A DNA stretch of 64,000 bases, taken from the NCBI GenBank assembly GCA_028554645.1, contig JAQOOI010000073.1, positions 1,054,001-1,118,000 on the forward strand, in the 5' to 3' direction. The notes beneath the pieces are model-generated. The model ran no database searches. It saw only the letters and a list, made by a program, of their open reading frames with translations, and was not told the DNA's origin. This DNA is from Omphalotus guepiniiformis (Eukaryota > Basidiomycota > Agaricomycetes > Agaricales > Omphalotaceae). Shown here piece after piece: positions 1 through 14,709 of this stretch. A program made the translations under genes and the position numbers. Position 1 is the stretch's first letter. Every line of letters begins with the position of its first letter.

Positions 1-3000
1 CGGAAGAACTTATGCTCGAGATTTTTCGCGACTTATTCGGCATCGTTCGACGCAATCTCGCGAAAAAGATCGAAAGCTTCATGGCAGATATCCTGGTGGC
101 AATTATCGACGAATGCCATCTGTTACCTTCGGAGGTGTTGGAGACCATAATGGCTCAGTTCATGGATAAGAATGCAGTGAGTGGTCTTTGCCTATACACC
201 ATAGAGACCCTTGAGTGCTTCCTCAGATCTCTTCTTGGAATCATGTTATCCGAAAGACTGAATTCTGACGTTCATTTCATTTCTAGCGTCTCGACCAGCC
301 CGCGTACCGTCTCGCTGTACAAGTTTGCAACGAGACGGCTGCCAAGCTCCAACGTCATGTCGCCCTTTACTTCACCGATATCATCGTGTCCAATTCAGAA
401 GAGGAAGATTTCGAGCAGATTCGCACCGCACACGATCTCATTAAACGCCTTCATGCTTCCTGTCCCGCTCTCCTTCCCAGCGTCATTCCCCAACTTGAGG
501 AAGAGTTGCACGCTGCCTCTGTGCCCTTGCGCTCCATTGCGACACAGGTGCTAGGTGATATGTTCTCCGACAAGGGAGGCGGAGAGTTGGCAAAAAACCA
601 CCCTTCGACGTGGAACTCGTGGTTGGGAAGGAAGGTTGACAAGTCAAGTGTGGTGCGCCTGCGATTCGTAGAACACTCAAAAGGGCTGTACTCGGGTATC
701 CCGGAATTGAAGGATGCCATAGAAAGTGAGTAGATCTCTGTCTCTTATGGGTTTGACTGATGGCCTTCCTTTATAGCTGCTTATAACGCCAAATTACTCG
801 ATCCTGATGAGAAGATTCGAGCAGCAGTTTGCAAGGTCTACTCTCAATTAGATTATGAGACTGCTGTTCACCATGTCTCAGAAGCCCAACTACGTGCTAT
901 CGCGGGACGAATAGCGGATCGCAAGGTATGGTTATGACCCTTTCAGGAAGATCTGTATTGAGGTCGTCTTCTCCAGAATGCTGTGCGATATGAGGCTGCC
1001 AACAGTCTCGCGATACTATACAGCCTAGCGTATCCGGAAATGTATGATTTGTTCTTGTGTCATTGATGTCTTTACTGACGTTGCTCTCTAGCGAAAACAA
1101 CGACATCACTGCTATTGAAAAATTCTCGTGGATACCAGATGAGCTACTCAGATTGTCTGGTAGCATAGCCGACTGTCGGTGAGTAGTTGGCGAGAATGCC
1201 GCGTTACGCGTCTAATGCATGTTGTTGCCTACTAGAGCTGTCGTAGAGCAAGCCATTGCAGAGCACATCCTTCCTCTTCCTTCTCTTCCAACCACGTCTT
1301 CCTCGAGCGGTAAAAGTGCTGAAATAGATGAAGTTGCCTGGACAGATCGATTATTAACCACCATGAGGTATTTGAGCGAGAAAGCTCATACTCCCCTGTT
1401 GAATATCACAGGCTTAAAAAACTTGTCAGTTGTCTGATACTCTATGAACTCTTCTACTAATCACTTTCCTTTACGGTAGCCGACCTACCTCTTTGGATGT
1501 TTTTGTTGATGCATGCGTCAAGAACAATGTGGGATCCGTTGGTTATTTGTGCAGTAATTCGCGAGACTCACCATCTTTCTAGGGCGGTGTCATCGATGAA
1601 AATGAGGAAAAAGTCATTTCGCGGCTCAATACTATCATCAAGGTGGTCGCATGTGCGTATTTGTTCGCTCTGCACCGTTACCGTCCATTGAAGTAGTTAT
1701 ACATCAACTTTCCTTGACCCCGTTCAAGCAGCGGAAGATCTAAAGGCCTTCGCAAAGTTGAATGAGAACCGATTATACAAACTCCTCAAAACATGCCTTG
1801 ACGTCCAGACAGATCTGAAGACACTTGTCAAAGCTACGGTATGCTTCTGCCAATATTGTCTCTGAGCCTTCTGTTCAACTTTTTACAGCACGATTTTCAC
1901 CGCCGTGTGGAGCAATCTGCGCCGTCCATAACAGGTACTATGACAGCCCTTGTTCGCAGAGGGTCTTTGCGTGTCGTGAACCGTTCATCCATACCAACAC
2001 TCTTAAAAAGGGCGGGGAGAGGACATGGGACTACGATCACCAAGATCAATCTCGCTGCCCAGCACGCACAGCTACTCCTGACGTACATATCCAAACACTG
2101 CCCCACACTGTACAAACAACATGTAGACGACGTTGTGAGTGCAGTAGAGGACGAGAAAAGCGAAAAGCTCCCTACGGTGGGGTTGCAGGCACTGTCTAGC
2201 CTGTTGAAGGTGGACCCGAACTGTGCGCCAACAGATAGGTGAGTCTCGAAATTGTGTACGCAAAGTTGCAGGCTTATATTCTGAGTTAGCGAGGTACTTG
2301 ACCGCCTCCGTGAATATGCTGTCGGCTCGAATCACCGCCAGGCAAAATTTGCGGCTCGAACGCTTGCGTTCATGAATGACAGGGATGGGTTGTGTACTGA
2401 TGTTGTCGAGGTATGTTACCAGATGCTTCAATTCTCTGTAGATCCTGATGAGCTTTGCAGGAGATATCCACATCCCTTAAGACCGCCTCTTCGGAGCAAT
2501 TGGTCGCCCATCTAGCAGCTCTTGCGCAATTTGCGCGGTATGCTCCGGATCCCTTTGAACAGAAGAGCGATATCATAACGGCGTTTCTACTCAAGAAATT
2601 GCTCATGGTGCCGATTCTTGCGCCTGAGGTGAGTTTGAACCAAGCTACAGATGTTTTATGTACTGAGAAAGTGTCGAAGGATGAACTGAGTGAAGAATGG
2701 GCGGAGGAGGAAGAAGTGTCCGACATTTTGCGAGCGAAGGTACTGGCGTTGAAGATTTGGCGACATCGTAGCATGGCGCATGCAAGTTCGGCAAATGCAC
2801 TGGAGCTATCGACACCAGTGCTCAAGATACTGGCCACATTGCTAGATCAAGGAGGGTCTTTGAGCAATGACGATGTCGAGGAGGAGTAAGTCCCAAATCT
2901 CTGATTGAGTATGTGCCTTGGTGATGTGAACAATTTTCATATAGCCCGAGAGCATTGTCCCGGTTACGGCTACAGGCGGCTGTATCTTTAACTCACTTAT

Positions 3001-4475
3001 CAACTATTGAAAACTACGCCGAGGCTCTGACTCCCAAGTTTTTAAGGCTGGCTGTAACCGCACAGGTGCCCGAACCAAATTCTGTGCTCTATCTGTACTC
3101 AACTAATACTGCCAACTCTAGGATTCCTGCTATCAAGTCCGCCTCGGCTTTATACAGAAACTCACTGCGCTCCTATATCTGCGAAAGCTACCAGCGAAAT
3201 ATAACATCATACCGTTCTTAACTGCGCATGACCCGGAAGATGATGTTAAAAATATGGTACGCATGTAGATTACACGTTTTCGTGAACTCGGCTGACTTCT
3301 GAAGTAGGCTGCAGCATATGTCGTGAATTCCCTCAAGCGGTTGCCTGAGCGTGAGCTGCATTGATTTCATTTTGTGGAACTTCATTCACCCTCCAATTTC
3401 TAGCTTTGCGGGTACAGTATTTTGAGTTGACCTTCATTCGCCTGCTCCATCTCCTTGCACACCACCCAGACTTTGCAACCACTCGGAGTGAGCTTGAGGA
3501 CATAGTAAAGTGCGCGCCTCGTTTTGTTTTCAGAGTCTCCTATTCACGACTTCCAGATACATACAATTCTACCTTGAGCACGTTGCAACGGCGGATACTG
3601 TCTCGCTTCTGTATCACATGGCAGGAAAAGGCAAAACAGTCCGAGATGCTGAGTCTCAAGCACACAGTGAGGTGATCATTTTGATTAATTCTCTGTGACT
3701 TCATGACTGATTGCGATTACTGGCCATAGAATCTGTATGCTGTGTGCGAAGCAGCGCAGGAGCTCATAAGGCTCCGCGCACAGCACCATTCGTGGAATAT
3801 ACCAAGCTATCCAGGCAAGATAAAGCTTCCATCTGACATTCTTCGGCCACAACCCAATGCGGAGATAGCCAATAAGGTACCCAACTTGCGTAAAACACTA
3901 TTGTGGTCTTACCGATTGTCCTACTTGTCCAGATCATTAAACAGACTTATTTACCCCCGGAAGCTTTGACATGGCTAGAGGCGGTTGCTGGGGCCACCAA
4001 GGTCAGCTTATTTATGGGTTTTAAGGCAGTTTCTCATGTCTTCTTAGGAGAAGAAAGAGAGAAAGGCTACTGCAAAGCGGAAAGCTGCAGGCGCTGCAAC
4101 GACAAACGGCCACACTAAGTGAGTTTTTTCGATACCGGAAATTGAATTTGATGTTAACAGCATATTTTCAGACGTTCGCGAAGGAAGAAACGAAGGACCG
4201 ATGATACGGAGGACGAACTGTCAGGACTGGAGACATCTGATGTGGAAATGTCAGATCCTCAGGATCCACCGCCAACCTCTGATGTTGACGGTGAAGGGGA
4301 AGAGGAAGAACCGCCAGAGGAAGAATTACTAGGCCGTGGCGCTCGAAGTCGTGCAAAGGTACGCAATTCATTGCGCATGATGCATTCCTCGTTCAACCAC
4401 TTTCGTTAGGCACGAGCGGAACGACAGGCCAGGGCAATGAAAAAGGCAGCAACTCCGGCTTCTTCCGAAGGATAA
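1..4475 (+). CDS. PDS5: Sister chromatid cohesion protein Pds5 (5' end outside window)
   Basis: Pds5 is a HEAT-repeat protein that binds cohesin and controls its loading, acetylation and release. The frame is already open at base 3, and the first residues match the Pds5 N-terminal HEAT region (LEIFRDLFGIV, then ETIMAQFMDKNA just before an intron at 177-286), so the start codon lies upstream. About fifteen exons follow, all helical repeats, separated by short GT-AG introns and remaining in frame to the end. The C-terminus is low-complexity: a Lys/Arg-rich stretch (SRRKKRRTDDTEDE), an acidic run, then a basic tail ending SSEG before TAA at 4473-4475. That basic/acidic tail is typical of fungal and animal Pds5 and is probably a nuclear-localising or chromatin-binding segment. 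No frame breaks were seen. ENP2 follows in the same direction 345 bp downstream. Family assignment is strong; exact small exons are less certain. Confidence 0.93.
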
Positions 4476-4820
4476 TGCTATCGACATCTTTCTATCTGTA
4501 TAACATACATACCCTCTAGTTCCTATTTTTCATCGTTTTCTTTGCTGTGTGCTTGCTGGATTGCTGTATCTTAGTGTATTTGTCACGGTCTTTGTGATGT
4601 TGTATTACGTACTTATGTTTTTGAACGAGCAAAAGATACCGATACAAGGCTACAAGGAGGATGCTGAGAATTGTAGTTGCACTGTCCTCTTTCAATTTTT
4701 ACAAATTTTTACACGACGGTCAAAGCTGTATGTTTTGCACGTCACATGATCTACATACACGGCCCGAGATGGAAAAATTTCTTGCTCCTGTTCTTCTCAC
4801 TCGATTTTTTACTGGGAAGG

Positions 4821-7367
4821 ATGGCGGCCGAAGAGAATGTTGTCAAAGTTTACACCGTGAACGGTGCAACAGCAGGGTCCTCTTCTGCTTTACCAGATTG
4901 GCTTACAAGAAAACGAGCTGCGGGCAAGGGAAAGCGAGCAGCGAGAGAACATGTTGAAGGCACTATAGAGCTTATCCAAGGGTTCGAGTTTCCTGAAGCT
5001 AGTAATCGAATCAGAACTACTCGGGATGGAACACATGCTGTGGCTACTGGGACGTACAAACCTCAAATGCGGGTGTGGGATCTGAATCAACTTTCTCTCA
5101 AGTTCGAAAGACATTCGGATGCTGAAAACGTTGACTTTGTTGTGCGTAAGTGTTTTTTGACTTGTTTAAAAGTAGGCTTATTGACGCCTTGCAGATGCTA
5201 TCTGACGACTGGACCAAGTCGATACACCTACAGAATGACCGGACGATTGAGCTACACACGCAGGGTGGTTTCCACTACCGGACTCGAATACCTCGTTTTG
5301 GTCGCTCGCTTGCGTACCACTTTCCCTCCTGCGACGCCTTGTTTTCCGGTTCAGGGAATGAGATATACAGGCTCAACCTTGAACAGGGTCGATTTATGAG
5401 CCCACTGGTCTTGGAGGATGACGAGGAGATCATAGGTGTCAATACAATAGACGTCAATCCCGTTCATCAGTTATTTGCTTTCGGTGTGGATGGCAATGGA
5501 ACCGTGCAGTTTTGGGATCCCCGGTCGCGGTCATGCGTTGGAATTTTGCGATTACCTGCGAGCAAACTAGCTTCATCGAGTTTTGATAGCAATGCAGACA
5601 CAAATGGCGGGCTTGGTGTGACGGCGCTTTCATCCCGAGCGGATGGTCTATCGTATGCGGTTGGCACAACTACCGGACATACGTTACTCTACGACATTCG
5701 TACGACAAGATCATTTGCGCTGAAGGATCAAGGTTATGGTCTGCCCGTCAAAAATGTCATATGGATTGAGGGTGGGAGCCGGATGGCAGGGGATGGCCTC
5801 GTAATGAGTGCCGACAAAAAAGTTATCAAGATTTGGGATAAGGAAACGGTATGTCCCTTTTGCGCATTTCAGTATCCTAGGTACCAACGATATACTCAGC
5901 CCTCTACGAACTTCACCTCCATCACGCCAGCCATGGATCTCAATGATGTCCATCACGTCCCTGGAAGTGGTCTGTTGCTGACAGCCAATGAAGGTATTCA
6001 GATGTCCACATATTTCATCCCGCAATTAGGCCCCGCTCCACGATGGGCAAGCTTCCTTGAAAATATAACGGAGGAGATGGAGGACCAGAGTGTCCGGAAC
6101 ATGTATGAAGACTACAAATTCGTTGAACGAAACGAACTCAAAAAGTATGTCTTACTACCCTTTCTATGTCATGTTCATTCTAATCCATTCGTTTCCATAG
6201 ATTGAGCCTGGATCACCTCATCGGCACACCTGCGCTCAAACCCTACATGCATGGCTACTTCATCTCTCTAAAACTCTACGACACTGCACGTGTCATCGCC
6301 AATCCCTTCGAATACGCAGAACATCGAGAACGCATGATCCGACAAAAGATGGACAAGATGGCAGAAACACGTATTAGGTCGAAGAAGGAGGCAGCAAGTG
6401 TCAAGGTCAACAAGGCTTTGGCAGACAAGATACTGAAAGACGAAGAAAAGGCTAGGAAGAGAGAGGAGAGGAAGCGGCGCAAGAAGACACGAGGAGAAGG
6501 GTCGGATGCTGAGGAAGGCGATGGCGATGGCGATGGTGAAGCTATGGAAGTAGACGAGGGAGAGAGCGAGAAGGCACCGGAAAAGGCCAGCTTATTGAAG
6601 GACCCTCGATTCGCGAAGGTGTTCGAAGACCCAGAGTTCGAGGTCGATGTGAGCAGTAAAGAGTACGCGCTGCTGAATCCTTCGTCTGTTGCTCAGAGAC
6701 AAGGATTCAACGATCGTGGGACGACGGCTGTTGAGGATGAGGAAGATGAGAGCGATAAGGTCTCGTCTGACGGTCTTGGTGGAAGCGATGACGAAAGCGG
6801 GGAGAATAGCGATAGTAGTGAGGACGGAGGTTCGTTTCTTGCTTCAACTCCATTTTTTTTTTTTTTTCATTATTCACATCGCTTGCAGAGCTGAACAAGT
6901 TCGACCCGAGGGTTCGTCCGGGTCAGAAAAATTTGCGCTTAGAGCAAGCGTATGCACGGCAGAAAGAACAAAATCGCAAAGCAAACGTCAAACTTGTCCC
7001 CATGCGTGCTCAGACCGGGGCCGAGGGCTCGCGAGCTGTGATGGACAAAGACTCTTCATTCGGCCAACGCCGCTCTCAGTCTTCCGGAAGACAACGATAC
7101 TCTAAAAGGGGGGCTAACATCGCCGATGATGGAGTAATGGAAATGACCTGGGTTCCATCTGCGAATTCTGACGCTGCCGGCGCCGCTGCATCTAAAAAAC
7201 CTGGTAAAGGTAAAGATCGTAGAAAGGGCGTCGAGGTCTTCGGTGCGGGTATGGAGAGAGGTGGGCAGGAACCTACGATGGAACTGTCTGAGAACGAAAG
7301 GAAGGGCCGGACGCATAGACGGCAAGGTGTTAGGAGTGGGAGCAAAAATGTTTTCAGGAAAATGTGA
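4821..7367 (+). CDS. ENP2: Nucleolar WD-repeat protein Enp2/NOL10
   Basis: Enp2/NOL10 is an essential nucleolar beta-propeller protein of the small-subunit processome, needed for early pre-18S rRNA cleavage. The ATG at 4821 opens MAAEENVVKVYTVNG, the expected N-terminus. It continues into WD-like blades (MRVWDLNQLSLKFERH, later VQFWDPRSR, KIWDKET). Introns lie near 5144, 5850, 6146 and 6830. After the propeller comes the family hallmark DHLIGTPALKPYMHGYF, then a helical Lys/Arg-rich segment. The C-terminal third is acidic, with Glu/Asp runs and a short GAT-GGC hexamer repeat near 6520, and it ends in a basic tail (SGSKNVFRKM). The last intron carries a 14-T run before its acceptor. All exons join in phase. 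Overlapping open frames on either strand are shadows. Confidence 0.93.
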
Positions 7368-7663
7368 CCGGCAATCTTCCTTCTCCGTTATACATACATC
7401 TTGTATTCCTTGTAACAGTTACACGTAGTTTACATACACAGATATGCGCGTTTTCATGAGTAAGAAACGCGTAAGTACAGAAGCGGAGGGAAGGGAAGTT
7501 AAAGGAGTGTCTTTGGGTGGTATACATGAAGAATTCTGTCAGGAAACGGAGGACATTCGGAAATGAAGAGAAAGCATAAAAGGAAAAGAATGGAGTGTCG
7601 GAGTTCGAGAAGAAAGAGGAAAGAGGAAAGATCATAATGAGGGAATAATGAGGGTATATGATT

Positions 7664-9446
7664 TCAGAAACAGTACACTAGCGCCACGAACTGTGCGTCC
7701 GGTTTACCAACAGCACTCCCATGCTGGCGAATTCCGTCCGTCAGAAAATAATAAAGACGATTCGAAGATTGAGTGCTTACAGTGAGAATGACCAAGCTAT
7801 CTTCAGTCGTGAGCACACGAAGAGGATTCTGCACGGGGCATAACGCAGCACACACAAACGAGCTATCCTCAATCCAGCCCTTGACTCCGGGCGGTTTCGG
7901 ATGTGCCACTGCCTGGGATGACATGATCCAATTCGAATCCTGCGGATGCACGGCTGAAGTGAAGGGTCGATAAACCCGAGTTGCGTTGACGTTGAAGTCT
8001 CTGACACAAATCCTACCCTGGGAGGGATCAATCCAAGTCACCCTTCGACCATTCAACGTAGCGAAATAACCCGTAATCACTAAAGGCGTTCGAGCGCCGC
8101 TGTTGAAGAATGCGGCGCGGTCAAATAGAAGAATCGTGGGAGGCCTTTGATATTCTCGTTTGAACTCGACTTTGATGCCCATTAACTGGGTCGAAGGATT
8201 AGAATGAAACGGACCGTCGAGGCTTTGTTGATAGGGGTCGGTGTCATAGACGTCGTTTGTGAGCTCAAAGTATCCTTGCAGTTGAAGGTCAAGCTTTGGG
8301 GGAAGTGCGGCGTTTTGCACGAGGGAGACTTGGTCAACACTTTCAAAGTTCCGGCCGACATCAAAATATACAGAGGGAAGGCTTTGAACAGAGAGATCAC
8401 CGTCAAGGGAAATTGAAGAGATGCGAATCTTGATCCCTCCAGACCTCAGATCCGTACGAATTTCCTGCAGTAGGACAAGACAATCTTCGGTGGTGAATTG
8501 GAATGACTCGACCACAGGGCCCTGTGCAAGAGTCAAAAAATAAATCTTGGATTGAGGATCAGGGGGGACTAGCGTACCTCCCACAGGTAATCTTCTTTCC
8601 AGTTGAATACTTGCAGTCTATGCCATCCACGGTTGTCGGCCATAGCCATTACCACCCATTCGCCGAAGATTTCAAACTGCCTCGGTTCGATACTTTGACG
8701 CCAGCGGGAGTCCCATCGGAAAGCTTCTCGAAGAATTTGCCCTGTGCTCAAACTTACAAAGTGGAGGATTGACCAGTCCTTTACGTCACTGTACAGTATC
8801 GTCAACCAGAGAAATCATCAGAGGTTAGGATTGACTAACGATTGCAAGAGAACGACCACGTCTCGATGCTGGTCAATGGCCACTGCAGTGACACGAGTCT
8901 CAATCACCAAGCGATTAGTTTGCTTCGCCCTCTGAGTTCGGAGGGAGGTTGGTCGCCATATAGTCAAAGATGTATGATTCTGGGCACGATCGTACACTGC
9001 ATGATACAAGCATCCACCAGATTCGCCCATAAACGCGTGTGGGTTGCGCTCGCGGGGGTTCTCGCCTCCAGTCCAAGTTGTCACGGAACCTACCTTCGGA
9101 ATGCTGATCTTCTCAAACTTGCGCCATTGAAGACAGGAAAGCCCGTTAGAATAGTCTATGAGACTCCGGTATAACATGGTAGCTGGTTGATTGCGGATAT
9201 GGGCCGGGATGGGTCCCTCAACCATGCCATACTTGTCCAGCTCGATTCTGTATCTTGCCCTCGTCCCCTGTGAGCCATACAATACATCCTTCATAGGCTG
9301 CCATGCCTTTAAACGTAATCAATAAACATCCGGGAGACTTTGCGCACAAAGACGAAACGAACCTGAGCAAAGTTCTGCATAGACTGGCCATCGAGATACT
9401 GGGAGATATCTAGCACGAGGTCACTTGAAAGTGCGTTGATCGACAT
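7664..9446 (-). CDS. F-box domain protein of unknown substrate
   Basis: The ATG at 9446 gives MSINALSSDLVLDISQYLDG, an F-box-like N-terminus of the kind that recruits Skp1. No recognisable substrate-binding repeat follows. Four exons join in phase. The first intron follows the F-box (QNFAQ), the second lies near 8825 and the third near 8575. The remaining ~500 residues resemble the long undefined C-termini of basidiomycete F-box families, with beta-rich segments such as WFAVGRNF-like and LVILTVS. A further possible intron, 7724-7780, has a consensus donor (GTAAGC) and a CAG acceptor. It is 57 nt and stop-free, so both spliced and unspliced forms are open. An open stretch upstream (9523-9726) has no ATG and was not included; a non-consensus intron could join it. 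Function beyond a likely SCF role is unknown. Confidence 0.72.
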
Positions 9447-10820
9447 GAAGGCGAGTGTAGAATTATCCAGACTATCCTTTGGACGACGAAGAAAATACAC
9501 CTATGAGGGCCCGTCTTTATAGTCATCCTGAAGGTGCGCCACATTCCAGTCGTAACGCGAACGAAACACGCTCCGACAAGGTATTGAGTGAAATGGCATG
9601 ACGACGAAGTTCTCCTATAGTATCTGTAGCGAAATCATTGTTTTCGTGAGACAATAGACATAACAGCTCTTGTATTTTCGAGAGTCTGCTAAGGCGACTT
9701 TTTTGTACTTCCAAAACAACAGGCAATGTTTTCCGAGTCGCTAGCTGGTCAGTAAGGCGTAGTGTTCAAACGTTCAGACGTTCAAGTTCGGAACGAAAAG
9801 TAGAAGGAGGTAGAAGGCCGGTAACAGCGTTTAATTGGATATTGACTGAGCACGTGGATAGCACGTGGGTACAGCGCCTAAACAAGCAGGCGCTCGTCCC
9901 GACTCTGTAAGTAAGTATGCTGTTACAGCCCAGTGAGTTCATCTGCTTGTCGATCTAACAGAAAGCGTGAAATGGAAGATTCAAAAACTTGGCCTTGCTC
10001 TCCGTTCATCCGTACACGTCGTCAAAGGTCCTAAGAGAGTGTCAAGGGAGCCATACATATCCAAAGACTGGAGGTTAAAGCTCGAATTCAGGCTTTATTG
10101 TCAGCCGCAAAAGAATCTTGCATCCCGACGCTCGCCGCCAACTTTCTACGTCTGTAAGTACATAAGATTGCGATTGACCAGCTTTAAGACAAAGGTAAAC
10201 CTCTTAAGATCTTAACGCTGATCAACGTGCCTGCCAATATTTGTACCTTTCGGTCGCTTGCAAGTTGATGTCAGATGAGTTTCAGGTAGGTTTCAGGTAT
10301 CACAGCCTCCGACAAAGCTCTACTCAGCTCCGTTCTCTTTCACCAGTTTAACTTCATGCGTCTATGCCAACAGATGCCAACGCTCTGCGATATGTACAAT
10401 CTCCGAAAATGAAGACGATGTAGCTGGTAAAATACAGTACATACATATTGAGCGCCAATTCAAGTCGAGTTAAACTTGAAATTTGAAAGTTTGAAGTGGA
10501 GTGACTTGAGTACTTTTCGCTGCGACATCCTGGGCTTCGCGCGCAGTATTTCAGGAAAACTTTTCGTACTCACCGGTCTGCCTGCGCACGATGATTTGAA
10601 AATATGCCGCTCTATGCAGTGCGAGTCACCGCTTGATATTTTCTGTGCTAGTTTTATCGCGAACGACCCGCGAACGACTCGGATCTGCGCATGTGAAACG
10701 ACTCGGACTCGGAGAACAGGAATGGTCTGATGGGAAATTCCCACGCGACTGAACCGCCACGTCTTGCTGGACACGTCTTATTTCTTCGCTTTTCATTGTC
10801 TGTTTTCTTTTCACTTCGAT
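9447..10820. other. Intergenic region between F-box gene and ERV29
   Basis: About 1.4 kb between divergent genes. Several short open frames occur on both strands (for example 9967-10215 and 10476-10730) but lack splice-consistent extension or recognisable motifs. A pyrimidine-rich stretch (ttcgcttttcattgtctg) lies just before the ERV29 start, as is common in fungal promoters. Nothing else is supported. Confidence 0.5.
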
Positions 10821-12090
<1,270 letters not shown>

Positions 12091-12743
12091 GATGCTGGAT
12101 ACCGGGTTGGGATTCTTATTCTTAGACGCCTTGCGCAACCTATGACGCGTTCAGGCTATTCAAGGAGCTGAAAACAGGGAATCGGCTGATGAGAGATAGG
12201 ACTGGACTCATCACAAATACCTGATGTGCATGTTCTTAGTTCTGTGCTTTTAACTTTAAAAATATTCTTCTCTTCGGTTCTGTACGTTATGTGGTGTCCA
12301 TTGTTAAGAGGCGGAGAAATGTCACCTATTTTATCATTGACACTGGTGTGAAACAGTGAAGCTATCTTTTTCATCAGAAAAGCAGAACAGAAATCGAAGA
12401 GAAACGTGCATTTGTAGCTGGCGTTCGGGGGCCACTTCATCCCATCTTCAGTTGTCGTTTATGTGCACGCGAATTCCAATCAAAAATCACAGCACCAAGA
12501 CAGTGTAGCGGAGGGAACGTCTTCCAGACATCTCGACAAAGTGGATTCTTTGTGATAGGCAGTACTTAATTACGGAGCACCAGACCGAATATTAAACTCG
12601 TGAAAGAGCGCCGGTGGCGCCGCTAGGAACGACCATGTTACGGGAACATCTACAATGTTCAGCGTTAAGGAATCGGGTAGATGCAGTCACCATTTGAGTT
12701 GGAATGACTTGAAAACAGTCGTTTCAGTATCGTGTTTAACGAT
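12091..12743. other. Gap between ERV29 and unknown minus-strand gene
   Basis: This 650-bp stretch separates two convergent genes and probably holds their 3' untranslated regions. A 94-codon open frame on the minus strand (12156-12440) has no supporting motif. I see no RNA gene or repeat. Confidence 0.45.
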
Positions 12744-13680
12744 TCAACCCCGGGCCTCTTCCGATGACCACAGAAATTGAATTGCCATGTCCAAGATCAC
12801 TGTTTGTGACTCTTGATGTGCACAGACTAAACAAATGTATCCAGCACGGGCGCAATCTGCATCAAGAAGATGAACGGGTGGTGTGAACGATCCTAACGGT
12901 AAACTTGTCTGAAAACAGCCAATTATATCACATAGTTTGAATACAATTGCGTGCTGTCTTACCTTGCTTATCTCGTCGAAGGTTAGATACAAGTGAACAA
13001 GTAGGACTGCATTGAATGCCCCAACATAGATGGAAAACGGGGACCTGAGCGCTACATTGAACTGAAGTGGTGGTATTCCAGTGAGAGTGTCGGAGGCTGT
13101 TTCTGGGTGTCTGTGAGCTTTTGAGCTTTGGGGATGCTATCGCTATGCCTTCTTCATGACGGCACTATTATTGAATACTACTGGGGCGCAGCTTATGAAC
13201 AAAAGCAAACCACTTGACAAGTTCCGTGGAAGTGTGCTTCAACGTAAGTGTTTCTTGATCTGACAAACCTAGAGCCAGAAGCCTCCACATATCGATAAGG
13301 CGCGAGAGTTGTGGAGGAGCATCAGCCGCGTCTGAAGTCATACTGAGTTGATCAAAAATAGAGAAGCAAGATAAGGTGGCCGCCACGAGAGCTTGAGTCT
13401 GTGAATGTGTTCGGCCCCGGTGGCAATAGACGTGAAGAAATACAAGAAGTTTGCTTGCCAGAGAGGCAGGATGGTAGAGTATCCCCGGACCGCGCGACTC
13501 GTAGCAAGGTCGCGACTTTCTTGATGTCTATATTCTGATGCATTTTCTCTTAGTCGATTCCTGAGATTGAGCAACAAAAAATGTTCCCTCGTACTTACGG
13601 GAAATCTACATTTGTATTTAGTCGGTCTGGGTCAGAACTGTTCACGACGGAGAAGAAGAAGAAAGGGTGGCTACTAAATA
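12744..13680 (-). pseudogene. Unknown multi-exon gene, probably frameshifted
   Basis: I do not recognise this protein, but several exons with good splice signals support coding origin. From 5' to 3' on the minus strand they are: a stretch reading SSDPDRLNTNVDF; an intron of about 38 nt (13560-13597); a helical exon with STILPLWQANFLYFFTSIAT; a helical exon with FSIFDQLSMTSDAADAPPQL; an intron; PFSIYVGAFNAVLLVHLYL; a 54-nt intron; and a terminal exon ending SSEEARG before TGA. Near 13410 the frame of one helical exon (…ATGAEH) must change to continue into the next (SQTQALVAATL) with no plausible intron between them, which suggests a small indel. The helical pattern loosely recalls the C-terminal region of fungal Zn2Cys6 transcription factors, but no zinc cluster is visible. 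More open sequence (13642-14057) may be further 5' exons. Confidence 0.45.
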
Positions 13681-14709
13681 GGTGCCGGTGGTCCGCGCGC
13701 CCTCTGGCCTTCTAAGTCGAGGAAAGCCCCAATATTCGCAATATGGGCACACGGCTGCATAGCCTAGGAATTGGCTGGATGAAAGCTTTAACGTGGGTTT
13801 AGAAGGAGTTCTCCGATCAGAAAACGGTGGCACGGTATACACCCTACAGAGCAAGGGAGCAAGAGAAATGATTTCACAGTCAGGGTAAGAAATTCAGGCT
13901 CGGGGAAGAGGGTGACGCGGCTTGCGGTGCTGCGTTCCAGCTTCCACTGTCGCCATACATGGAAGTTCTTCCTCCTACAGCTACATTGCACAGGCCACGC
14001 TGCTACTGCAGGGTCATGGATAAAGACCGAGTCTGCGGCAGGTTTAGTGAATAGCATTACTGCTCCAATACATCCTTTCGTAGCGTATTATCTGAGGATT
14101 AGTTGCGGGGAATCAGAGAACTCCATGAGGATAAATGCGAATCTCTCAAGCTCACAGTGATGTCGCAAGTCATTCACAGATAGATGATATAAAACGCCGA
14201 GACAAGTTTGGGTTCAACGTACATACGTTCAAATTAGGTGGATGCGAAGCAGTTGCTTTAGTTCTGATCACTTCAAGATATCAGAAAATACCTGAGAATA
14301 AATCATATCAGTTTTCTATCAATAACGATTAAAGTTTTCAGGTTTCGTACATACGTGTAAGACCGCCTTGCGCGTCGCACTATATCAGACAACAAAAACT
14401 CCGTTAACTCCGCGAGCCGGGGGTCCACCTGGGTCCATCCATTTGTCCTAATCTATGTAGTCAGGAAAACATCAGTATGATGTAGTTTCATCAGGTGAAT
14501 TTGGAAAACGAAGTTGTTGGATTCAGGACAGGTTTGAGCAAAACAGTGGCTCGGAAATAGCCGGGGTAAAAGTGTACTACACGTGATCGTTCATTGTTTT
14601 GGGTTCCGACTTCCTGCTTGGTCCGCTACCAGTCCGTTACCCGTTACCCACTGTAATTCGTTTGAATTTTCTGTGAATTGAAGGTCGAATTGGATCGTCG
14701 TCAAAGTAT
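13681..14709. other. Region upstream of MutY with possible 5' exons of the minus-strand gene
   Basis: Open minus-strand frames at 13642-13854 and 13788-14057 have coding-like composition but I could not join them in phase to the gene at 12744-13680. The last 500 bp before 14710 hold no supported gene and should contain the MutY promoter. No TATA box is obvious. Confidence 0.35.

Noticed and set aside
6853..6867. Poly-T run
   Set aside because: It lies in the polypyrimidine part of the last ENP2 intron and needs no further explanation.
6689..7105. Plus-strand open frame of 138 codons
   Set aside because: It overlaps ENP2 exons in another frame and has no motif; a shadow of low-complexity acidic coding sequence.
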